Shown here one piece after another: positions 1 through 5,252 of a DNA stretch of 5,252 nucleotides. The translations under genes were made by a program, and so were the position numbers. This DNA comes from Chromatiales bacterium (lineage in GTDB: Bacteria; Pseudomonadota; Gammaproteobacteria; Thiohalospirales; Thiohalospiraceae), in the NCBI GenBank assembly GCA_026984715.1, contig JALSRO010000042.1, positions 1 to 5,252 of the forward strand, in the 5' to 3' direction. Below the pieces are notes generated by a model, which was given only the letters and a program-made list of their open reading frames with translations, searched no databases and had not been told where the DNA came from. How positions within the stretch are numbered: the stretch's first letter is position 1; each line of letters opens with the position of its first letter.

Positions 1-1234
1 GCCCTTTCAGCTCCACCGCCGGGCTCTCCAGTGCGCGGCCGTGCGTGATGCCGGAATGGATCTCGTAACCGCTGACCGGAGCTTCGCCAACCGCCAGCCG
101 CCCCTGCACATTACACAGTTTTTTCTCTGTTGTGAGGGTGGTTTCAAACTCCAGCAATCCCAGTCCACAACGGCTTCCCGGCTCTCCCTCGACCCCTTCG
201 GGGTCGTGGATTTCCCGGCCCAGCATCTGAAACCCGCCACAAATCCCGATCAGCTTGCCCCCGTAGCGCAAGTGGCGCCGGATTGCTCTATCCCACCCCT
301 GCCGACGCAGCCAATCCAGATCACTGCGCACACTCTTGGAACCGGGCAGGATGATGAGATCGGCCGCCGGGAGCGGCTCACCGGGGCCGACGAACTGCAG
401 TTCCACCTGCGGGTGCAAACGCAAGGGGTCGAAGTCGGTATGGTTGCTGATATGCGGCAGGGCCGGCACCACCACCCGGAGGTGGGGATGCCCTCCCCCC
501 GGCACGCTTATGTTATCCCGCGGCAACGCATCTTCGGCCTCCAGGTGCAGCCCGTGCAGATAGGGCAGGGTTCCCAGCACCGGCTTGCCGGTCTCTTTTT
601 CCAGCCACTCCAGGCCCGGCCGCAGCAGGGCAATGTCACCACGAAAGCGGTTGATGACAAAGCCCGCAACGCGCGCCCGTTCGCTTTCGCTCAGCAGTGC
701 CAGAGTACCTACCAGGTGGGCGAACACGCCACCACGGTCGATGTCGGCCACCAGCAGCACGGGGCAGTCCACCGCCTCGGCGAACCCCATGTTGGCGATG
801 TCATTGGCACGCAGGTTGATTTCGGCTGGCGATCCGGCACCCTCCACGATGACCGCATCGAAACGGGTGGCAAGCCGTTGCCAGGAGTCCAGAACCGCCT
901 CCCGGGCGGTACGTTTGTAACGATGGTAGTCACAGGCATCCATGTTGCCGATCGCCCGCCCCTGAATGATGACCTGGGCACCGGTATCGCTGTTGGGCTT
1001 GAGCAGCACCGGATTCATGTCGGTCACCGGCCGCAGATGACAGGCCTGCGCCTGTACCGCCTGGGCTCGCCCGATCTCCCCGCCATCGGCGGCGACGGCG
1101 CTGTTCAGGGCCATGTTCTGCGGTTTGAACGGGGCCACGCGAATCCCCCGGCGGCAGAGCCAGCGGCATAACGCGGTCACCAGCAGGCTCTTGCCCGCGT
1201 CCGAAGTGGTTCCCTGTACCATCAGGGTACTCAC
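1..1234 (-). CDS. cobQ: Cobyric acid synthase CobQ (glutamine-hydrolysing), 3' end cut by window edge
   Basis: Role (family knowledge): in the cytoplasm, CobQ (CbiP in Salmonella) carries out the ATP- and glutamine-dependent amidation of adenosylcobyrinic acid a,c-diamide at side chains b, d, e and g, giving adenosylcobyric acid. Seen: 411 codons are visible of about 480-490 usual, with no stop or frameshift. The N-terminal synthetase domain begins with the P-loop-like GTTSDAGKS (residues 8-16), followed by [10 protein letters not shown] (36-45), GEIGRAQ (52-58) and [12 protein letters not shown] (from about 130). The glutamine amidotransferase domain shows LPGSKS (296-301), the nucleophile Cys332 in GICGG, and SGYEIH ending at His393. 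The later catalytic His (TYLHG region) lies beyond the edge. Start: GTG at 1234 overlaps the cobC stop as GTGA and gives [16 protein letters not shown], the typical Pseudomonas-type N terminus. An in-frame ATG at 1222 is the alternative. A GGAG sits 8 nt upstream of the GTG. Last visible gene of the operon. Identity is very secure. Confidence 0.97.
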   Translation of the reverse strand, partial: MSTLMVQGTTSDAGKSLLVTALCRWLCRRGIRVAPFKPQNMALNSAVAADGGEIGRAQAVQAQACHLRPVTDMNPVLLKPNSDTGAQVIIQGRAIGNMDACDYHRYKRTAREAVLDSWQRLATRFDAVIVEGAGSPAEINLRANDIANMGFAEAVDCPVLLVADIDRGGVFAHLVGTLALLSESERARVAGFVINRFRGDIALLRPGLEWLEKETGKPVLGTLPYLHGLHLEAEDALPRDNISVPGGGHPHLRVVVPALPHISNHTDFDPLRLHPQVELQFVGPGEPLPAADLIILPGSKSVRSDLDWLRRQGWDRAIRRHLRYGGKLIGICGGFQMLGREIHDPEGVEGEPGSRCGLGLLEFETTLTTEKKLCNVQGRLAVGEAPVSGYEIHSGITHGRALESPAVELKG

Positions 1235-2220
1235 GGTTCGATCTCCGCCAGCGCAGCATCGAGCCGCCGCCAGTCGGCCTCCTCTCGCGGCAATCCGAAG
1301 CGCACGCTGGAGGGGTGATCGAAACAGCGGATCAGAATCCCGCGGCTGGCCAGCTGCTCCTGCAGCTGTCCGGCGCGAGGGGTACAGTGCCACTGAAACA
1401 GGGTACATCCGCCATCGGGAGCATATCCCCGATGGGTCAACAGCGCCCGCAGTCTCTCCCCCTGTCGGGCAAGCCGGCGGCGGGTGATGACCTGCCAGCG
1501 CCGATCCTGAACTGCCAAACAGGCGACATGGCGGGCGGGACCACTGATGGTCCAGGGGCCGAGCAGATGCTCCAACCGGGAGAGCAGCTCCAGCCCGGCA
1601 CAGACAAAGCCCACACGGGCACCGGCCAGGCCGAAGAACTTGCCCAGTGAACGCAACACGATCAGGCCGGGGCGGGAGCTATGAGGCGCAAGGCTCTGCT
1701 CCGGAGTAACATCCATGAACGCCTCATCCACCACCAGCCAGCCTCCCCGCGCAGCGAGCTGTTGATGCCAGGCCAGCAGCTGCTCCCGGGGGAAGGTTCT
1801 TCCTGTAGGATTGTTGGGATTGCTCAGTACCAGCAGATCGAAATGGTTCAGCCGGGCAGAGATATCATCCGCCGCGACTGACATTACCTGATGTCCGGCA
1901 CGTTGCCAGGCATGGGCATGCTCGCTGTAGTCAGGAACCAGCACCCCGACACGACTGCTGGCCCGCAGCTGAGGCAGCGCCTGGATTACCGCCTGGGAAC
2001 CGGCGACTGGAAGCAGGTGCCTTGCGCCATAGTAAGTTAACGCATTTTGTTCAAGCTCATCGTCATCAGGCAACCGCGCCCAGGCAGAATCCGGGATTGG
2101 TGGAACAGGCCAGCCATGCGGATTGATACCGGTTGAAAGATCGATCCAATCGGCAGCCGGTATCCCGTAGCGGGCAGCAGCCTCCCGTAACCGGCCGCCG
2201 TGATGCAGTAACCTGTTCAC
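1231..2220 (-). CDS. cobC: Threonine-phosphate decarboxylase, PLP-dependent (CobC in Pseudomonas naming, CobD in Salmonella)
   Basis: Role (family knowledge): a cytoplasmic fold-type I PLP enzyme that decarboxylates L-threonine O-3-phosphate to (R)-1-amino-2-propanol O-2-phosphate, the arm that CbiB attaches to cobyric acid. Seen, in 329 residues: HGGRLREAA (7-15), [10 protein letters not shown] (27-36), the PLP-contact motif SNPNNPTG (133-140), VVDEAF with Asp165 for the pyridine nitrogen, Schiff-base Lys194 in SLGKFFG, and carboxylate-binding Arg307 in SSVRFGLP. Length is normal for the family. Start: GTG at 2220, one base after the cbiB TAG, places the conserved HGG motif at its usual place. 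A start at 2304 would add 28 residues of poor character (shadow of the cbiB end) and is rejected. No well-spaced Shine-Dalgarno is seen (GGGAG is 18 nt away), so coupling to cbiB termination is likely. Its stop overlaps the cobQ start. Oddity: RLPDDD (49-54) replaces the RYPD motif of Salmonella CobD. Aminotransferase relatives such as HisC are possible by fold alone, but context and motifs favour CobC. Confidence 0.95.
   Translation of the reverse strand: MNRLLHHGGRLREAAARYGIPAADWIDLSTGINPHGWPVPPIPDSAWARLPDDDELEQNALTYYGARHLLPVAGSQAVIQALPQLRASSRVGVLVPDYSEHAHAWQRAGHQVMSVAADDISARLNHFDLLVLSNPNNPTGRTFPREQLLAWHQQLAARGGWLVVDEAFMDVTPEQSLAPHSSRPGLIVLRSLGKFFGLAGARVGFVCAGLELLSRLEHLLGPWTISGPARHVACLAVQDRRWQVITRRRLARQGERLRALLTHRGYAPDGGCTLFQWHCTPRAGQLQEQLASRGILIRCFDHPSSVRFGLPREEADWRRLDAALAEIEP
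1243..1246 (-). promoter_or_regulatory. Probable Shine-Dalgarno site of cobQ
   Basis: GGAG on the minus strand, within the last codons of cobC, lies 8 nt before the cobQ GTG at 1234. It favours the GTG over the in-frame ATG at 1222, which has no comparable site at suitable spacing (the GGAG would be 20 nt away). The match is short, so it supports rather than proves the start. Confidence 0.5.
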
Positions 2221-2221
2221 T

Positions 2222-3121
2222 CTAGCCGGCAAACCAGGCTCCCGTGAAAAGCACGACCATCCAGATGAGCAGCGCACGATCCAGTAGCCGCAGCCCTCTT
2301 GCAATCACCCCGGAGTCAGGCTCATCTTGCCCCGCACCCAGTTGCGGCCGCATCTGCATGACACCCTCGTAACAAGCGGCGCCACCAATAGTAACTCCCA
2401 GACTACCGGCACCCGCCGCCATCACCGGCCCCGCATTAGGACTGTTCCAGAGAGCACCCTGCTTGCGCCAGCAACGCAGCGCCATCCGGAATTTTCCGGC
2501 CAGCGCGTAACTGAGCGCGGTCAACCGGGCCGGGATGAAGTTGAGCAGGTCGTCCAGCCGGGCTGCAGCCCAGCCAAAACGGTGGTAGCGCTCATTCCGG
2601 TAGCCCCACATGGCATCGAGCGTGTTGGCCAGGCGATAAAGAACGACCCCCGGCGCCCCGGCCAGCACAAACCAGAAGATGGCACCGAAGATCGCATCGT
2701 TGCCGTTCTCCAGCACCGACTCCAGCGCCGCCCCGGCCACTCCCCGCTGATCGAGCTGCGCCGTATCACGGCTGACCATCAAGCCAAGCCGCTGGCGAGC
2801 CAGCACCAGATCATCCACGGCCAGTGCATCACGCACCTGGGCTGCGTGCTGACCGAGACTGTTCCGGCCGATGGCGAGATAGAGCAACAGCACCTCGACG
2901 ACGGCTCCCCCCGCCAGACCGGCGGGTAACAGGGCGAGCAGGGTGAACGGGAGTAGCAGGGTCAACAGTGCGACGAACCCGGCAACCCGTGAGTCTCCGT
3001 AAAGACGCTGTTCGAGCAACCGGGCCAATCGCCCGAAACCGACCAGGGGATGGAACCGGGGAGGTTCCCCCAGCCAGTTGTCCAGCAGCAACGCCGTGAC
3101 GATGACCAGGAAAACATCCAT
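2222..3121 (-). CDS. cbiB: Adenosylcobinamide-phosphate synthase CbiB (CobD in Pseudomonas naming), membrane protein
   Basis: Role (family knowledge): an inner-membrane enzyme that condenses adenosylcobyric acid with (R)-1-amino-2-propanol O-2-phosphate to form adenosylcobinamide phosphate. Seen, in 299 residues: an N-terminal hydrophobic stretch running into DNWLGEPPRFHPLVGFGR (14-31), matching the family's start. Other hydrophobic segments lie near 46-70, 73-85, 144-164 and 283-298. Conserved blocks are SRDTAQLD (117-124), ESVLENGNDAI (134-144), NTLDAMWGYRNERY (166-179), ARLDDLLNFIPARL (187-200) and NSPNAGP (226-232). Length is normal (about 300-320). Start: ATG at 3121, 10 nt after the cobO stop, gives MDVFLVIVTALLLDNW. 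A start at 3187 would overlap cobO by 56 nt and prepend 22 polar residues unlike the family. No clear Shine-Dalgarno is seen, so translation probably depends on ribosomes finishing cobO. It lies directly before the gene making its aminopropanol-phosphate substrate. Confidence 0.96.
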   Translation of the reverse strand: MDVFLVIVTALLLDNWLGEPPRFHPLVGFGRLARLLEQRLYGDSRVAGFVALLTLLLPFTLLALLPAGLAGGAVVEVLLLYLAIGRNSLGQHAAQVRDALAVDDLVLARQRLGLMVSRDTAQLDQRGVAGAALESVLENGNDAIFGAIFWFVLAGAPGVVLYRLANTLDAMWGYRNERYHRFGWAAARLDDLLNFIPARLTALSYALAGKFRMALRCWRKQGALWNSPNAGPVMAAGAGSLGVTIGGAACYEGVMQMRPQLGAGQDEPDSGVIARGLRLLDRALLIWMVVLFTGAWFAG

Positions 3122-3131
3122 CGCGCATCGT

Positions 3132-3737
3132 TCAGAAATCGATCCCCGGCTGCGCTCCAACACCGGCCCGGAAGGCATGTTTGACATCGGTCATTTCGGT
3201 TACGGTATCGGCCGCTTCGCACAGCTCCTGCGGAGCACCACGGCCGGTGATAACCACATGTTGCATCAGGGGACGGTTCTGGAGATCGTCCAGCACTCTG
3301 TCGAGCTGCAGCCAGCCATAGTTGAGGGGATAGGTGAGTTCATCGAGCACGATCAGATCCAGAGAAGGATCGTTCAACATTTCCCGCGCCACCTCCCAGC
3401 CCCGTTGTGCCACCTCCCGGTCCCGCCGGGGATCCTGCGTCTCCCAGGTGAACCCCTCACCGAGAACATGCCAGCTAACCCCGGGCTGGCGACGGAAAAA
3501 GGCCTCCTCACCGGTATCCGAGCGTCCCTTGATGAACTGCGCTACCCCCACCTGCATGCAGTGGCCCAGCGCCCGCGCCGCCATGCCGAAGGCCGAAGTG
3601 GATTTGCCCTTGCCGCTGCCGGTGAGCACCAGCAGCAGACCCTGCTGGCGGTCGGCTCGGGCTACCGCCTCGTCCACTACCCTTTTTCTGCGCTGCATGC
3701 GTTGCAGGTAGCGCCGTTCCTGCTCATCCCGATCCAT
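3132..3737 (-). CDS. cobO: Cob(I)yrinic acid a,c-diamide adenosyltransferase CobO (CobA/BtuR type)
   Basis: Role (family knowledge): a cytoplasmic ATP:corrinoid adenosyltransferase that transfers the 5'-deoxyadenosyl group of ATP to reduced cob(I)alt corrinoids, in both new synthesis and salvage. Seen, in 201 residues (family about 196-203): a basic, charged N-terminal helix (1-30) typical of CobA/BtuR/CobO, then LVLTGSGKGKSTSAFGMAAR with the P-loop GSGKGKS (40-46), QFIKG (67-71), GEGFTW (93-98), IVLDEL (129-134, Walker B-like), TGRGAP (164-169) and EMTDVKHAF (181-189), ending GVGAQPGIDF as usual for the family. Start: ATG at 3737, preceded by a strong GAGGAG 6 nt upstream. It is the first gene of the tightly packed biosynthetic block, with 97 nt separating it from btuB and 10 nt before cbiB. 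The unrelated PduO and EutT adenosyltransferase families are excluded by the P-loop. No abnormality seen. Confidence 0.97.
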   Translation of the reverse strand: MDRDEQERRYLQRMQRRKRVVDEAVARADRQQGLLLVLTGSGKGKSTSAFGMAARALGHCMQVGVAQFIKGRSDTGEEAFFRRQPGVSWHVLGEGFTWETQDPRRDREVAQRGWEVAREMLNDPSLDLIVLDELTYPLNYGWLQLDRVLDDLQNRPLMQHVVITGRGAPQELCEAADTVTEMTDVKHAFRAGVGAQPGIDF

Positions 3738-3742
3738 CTTGC

Positions 3743-3750
3743 TCTCCTCT
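3743..3750 (-). promoter_or_regulatory. Shine-Dalgarno site of cobO
   Basis: On the minus strand the sequence AGAGGAGA precedes the cobO ATG, with the GAGGAG core (3744-3749) separated by 6 nt from the start codon. This is the best ribosome binding site in the window and fixes the cobO start at 3737. It also shows cobO can be translated independently of btuB, unlike cbiB and cobC, which lack clear sites. Confidence 0.8.
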
Positions 3751-3807
3751 TGACAGCGTGCAGTTACGCGACATGTTGCCTATACGCCGAACAGCTGCCT
3801 CCCCCCA

Positions 3808-3833
3808 GTGGCCGGGACGCCTCCTCCGGTCAC
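3808..3833 (-). other. Possible weak stem-loop just after the btuB stop
   Basis: On the minus strand GTGACCGG and CCGGCCAC face each other across a 10-nt loop, pairing in seven positions with one A-C mismatch. It begins 3 nt downstream of the btuB stop codon. No U-run follows (the next bases are TGGGGGGAGG), so it is not a standard intrinsic terminator. It could be a transcript-stabilising or processing hairpin at the btuB-cobO boundary, or simply chance in GC-rich sequence. The rest of the 3738-3836 spacer shows no convincing -35/-10 promoter pair. Confidence 0.25.
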
Positions 3834-3836
3834 GAT

Positions 3837-5252
3837 TCAGGGTTGATAACGCAGGGTCAGGTAGCCGCTGAGACCCGGCTGATTGTAGAATGCGGCGGTC
3901 TGGTACTCCTCGTCCAGAAGGTTCTCCACCCTCGCCTGCAGCGACCAGGCTGAGCCCAAATGGTAGCCCGCACGCAGATTGACCAGGGTATAACCATCGA
4001 GCTTGCGGCTGTTGGCCAGATCGTCATACCGCCTGCCCTCGACCAGCAGCGTGCCCCCCAGAGTGTATCTCCCGAAATCGCGATCCGCATCGAGGCGCAG
4101 CGACTGCTCGGCACGCCGGGGCAATATGTTGCCCCTGTTGCTACCGTCAGAACGGTTCTCCGGCTTGAGCAAGGTCACTCTGGTGGCGACAGTCCAGCCC
4201 CCAATCTCCGCCGTCAACGCCCCCTCGACACCGCGAACGAGCGCCTCGTCCACGTTGCCTGGCGCGCTGGTGGCGGCATCGTAGGCGATCAGATCGTCGA
4301 TGAGGGTCTCATAGGCGTTCAGTGACCAGCTGCCCCAGCCGCTCTCGCCCCGCAGACCCAGCTCGAAGCTGCGGGACTGTTCGGGCTGCAGTTCCGTATT
4401 GCCGTATCCGGGATAGTAGAGCTCGTTGAAGGTGGGCGCTTTGAAGGCGGTGCCATATGAGGCGGTCAGACGCAGCTTTTCGCTCACTGGATATCCCCAT
4501 GCCAGTCCACCGGTCGTCCAGCTGCCAAACTGCTCATTGTCGTCGCCGCGCACGCTGAACTGCAGATCGTGGGAACCGACCACCCCCTGGTACTGCGCGA
4601 AAATTCCCTTGTTGTTGCGGGAGGTGACGCTGTAGTCGGTGGTGCCATCCACCCTGTCATCCTGATAGTCGAACCCCAGGGTCAGCAGATGATTGCCTGC
4701 AACGGCGATGTCGTTCTGCAACGAGACGGTATCGCGCACGGTTTCGAAACGGCTCTTGAAGGCGCCATCCTTGAAGTTCTTCGAATCGTCCTTGCTGCGG
4801 CCCCCGGTCACGGTCACCATCCAGCTCCCCGTCGGGGAGTAGCGCAGGGATGTACCCACGATCTGCTCCACCGCCTCCGAGTGGTTGACGAAACTGCCGT
4901 CATAATCGGTATCGTTGCCGGAGTAGAGCAGATGAGCATCCAGCTCCACCCCGCTGACGAATCGGTATCCGCCGCGCAGGGACGCGGATCGGTTTCGGTA
5001 GCCATCCTTGTCCGGTTCATTGGTAAAGCATCCGGCTCCATTTGGGAACGGTTTTCCACTGCAGGCGTTGAATCCGGAGCTGTCCACGCTGTTGAGACTC
5101 AGGTTGAAACTGCCTCTCTCTCCCCCTCCGGAGATCCCGGCAGAAGCGCTCAGGGTGCCGTAACTTCCCCCACCGACGGATAAATATGGTTCCGGCTTCC
5201 CCCTGCCCCGGCGGGTGAAGATCTGGATCACCCCGCCGATCGCCTCGGAACC
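3837..5252 (-). CDS. btuB: TonB-dependent vitamin B12 outer-membrane receptor BtuB, 5' end cut by window edge
   Basis: Role (family knowledge): a 22-strand outer-membrane barrel that binds cobalamin outside the cell and, driven by TonB, passes it to the periplasm. Seen: 471 codons to TGA at 3837-3839. The frame is open to the right edge, so the signal peptide, TonB box and most of the plug (roughly 130 residues) lie outside. Numbering from the first visible residue: the plug end GSEAIGGVIQIFTRRG (1-16), then barrel strands. A Cys64-Cys75 pair is followed by acidic EPDKDGYRNRS (about 79-89), resembling the extracellular calcium/substrate loop of BtuB, and DTDYDGS (about 114-120) is reminiscent of the E. 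coli NRTNYDAYY strand. SYGTAFKAP (265-273), ELYYPGYGN (277-285) and ENLLDEEYQTA (443-453) match BtuB and the wider receptor family. The last residues are LTLRYQP, without the usual terminal aromatic residue. The internal GTG at 5231 is not the true start. Cobalamin specificity rests on BtuB-like motifs and the adjoining cob genes. Confidence 0.93.
   Translation of the reverse strand, partial: GSEAIGGVIQIFTRRGRGKPEPYLSVGGGSYGTLSASAGISGGGERGSFNLSLNSVDSSGFNACSGKPFPNGAGCFTNEPDKDGYRNRSASLRGGYRFVSGVELDAHLLYSGNDTDYDGSFVNHSEAVEQIVGTSLRYSPTGSWMVTVTGGRSKDDSKNFKDGAFKSRFETVRDTVSLQNDIAVAGNHLLTLGFDYQDDRVDGTTDYSVTSRNNKGIFAQYQGVVGSHDLQFSVRGDDNEQFGSWTTGGLAWGYPVSEKLRLTASYGTAFKAPTFNELYYPGYGNTELQPEQSRSFELGLRGESGWGSWSLNAYETLIDDLIAYDAATSAPGNVDEALVRGVEGALTAEIGGWTVATRVTLLKPENRSDGSNRGNILPRRAEQSLRLDADRDFGRYTLGGTLLVEGRRYDDLANSRKLDGYTLVNLRAGYHLGSAWSLQARVENLLDEEYQTAAFYNQPGLSGYLTLRYQP

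Noticed and set aside
41..1171. Long plus-strand open frame of 376 codons opposite cobQ
   Set aside because: The opposite strand is an uninterrupted, motif-perfect cobQ. The plus-strand product has no recognisable domain and is the usual antisense shadow of a GC-rich gene.
2221..2304. N-terminal extension of cobC to a start at 2304
   Set aside because: The 28 added residues overlap the conserved end of cbiB and do not resemble the CobC family. The GTG at 2220 places the HGG motif correctly.
2327..2929. Plus-strand open frame of 200 codons opposite cbiB
   Set aside because: Antisense shadow of the conserved cbiB frame; low-complexity Gln/His/Arg-rich product with no motif.
3122..3187. N-terminal extension of cbiB to a start at 3187
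   Set aside because: It would overlap the conserved C-terminal coding of cobO and prepend polar residues before the first membrane segment. ATG 3121 matches the family start.
3784..3814. Minus-strand GCCACTG followed closely by GGGAGGC, resembling the GCCACTG...GGGAAGGC piece of a cobalamin riboswitch
   Set aside because: The upstream core (GGTG, CCCGC-ACTG blocks) and the downstream B12 box (AGCCAGGAGACCTGCC-like) are both missing, and the preceding bases are the btuB coding end. The spacer is too short for a full aptamer. A chance resemblance is more likely.
3078..3953. Plus-strand open frame of 291 codons spanning antisense cobO, the spacer and the btuB end
   Set aside because: It lies opposite clearly real genes and its translation resembles no family I know. 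Its crossing of the spacer is not evidence enough.
4569..5183. Plus-strand open frame of 204 codons opposite btuB
   Set aside because: Antisense shadow of the btuB barrel region, with no independent support.

Overview
The window holds five genes, all on the minus strand and read from right to left, for vitamin B12 (cobalamin) uptake and the late steps of its biosynthesis. In transcription order they are btuB (3837-5252, 5' end outside the window), cobO (3132-3737), cbiB, also called cobD (2222-3121), cobC, the Salmonella-type cobD (1231-2220), and cobQ (1-1234, 3' end outside the window). GC content is high. CobQ and CobC read most like the Pseudomonas-type proteins, and the outer-membrane TonB-dependent receptor implies a Gram-negative cell. 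A gammaproteobacterium is the best guess, but genus cannot be told from this sequence.

Layout. The end of the plug and the whole beta-barrel of the B12 receptor occupy the right part. A 97-nt spacer (3740-3836 plus the two bases next to the cobO start) separates btuB from cobO and is the only intergenic space of note. It carries the cobO ribosome binding site, a weak hairpin and a possible 16-codon upstream frame. From cobO on the genes are almost fused: 10 nt between cobO and cbiB, 1 nt between cbiB and cobC, and a 4-nt overlap (GTGA) between cobC and cobQ. The last two junctions use GTG starts, as expected for translational coupling. The four biosynthetic genes are very likely one transcript. 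btuB may share it or be followed by an internal promoter.

How the genes work together. BtuB imports corrinoids across the outer membrane. CobO adenosylates the cobalt. CobQ amidates the corrin ring to give adenosylcobyric acid. CobC makes (R)-1-amino-2-propanol O-2-phosphate from threonine phosphate. CbiB joins that arm to adenosylcobyric acid to give adenosylcobinamide phosphate. Nucleotide-loop assembly genes (cobU/cobP, cobS, cobT) are not seen and may lie beyond position 1. A cobalamin riboswitch, if present, should lie upstream of btuB, beyond position 5252. Naming caution: 'cobC' and 'cobD' mean different enzymes in the Pseudomonas and Salmonella schemes.

All five reading frames are intact within the window. 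I see no RNA genes, mobile elements, CRISPR arrays or notable repeats, and no evidence of an undescribed system. The findings are modest details of a well-known pathway.
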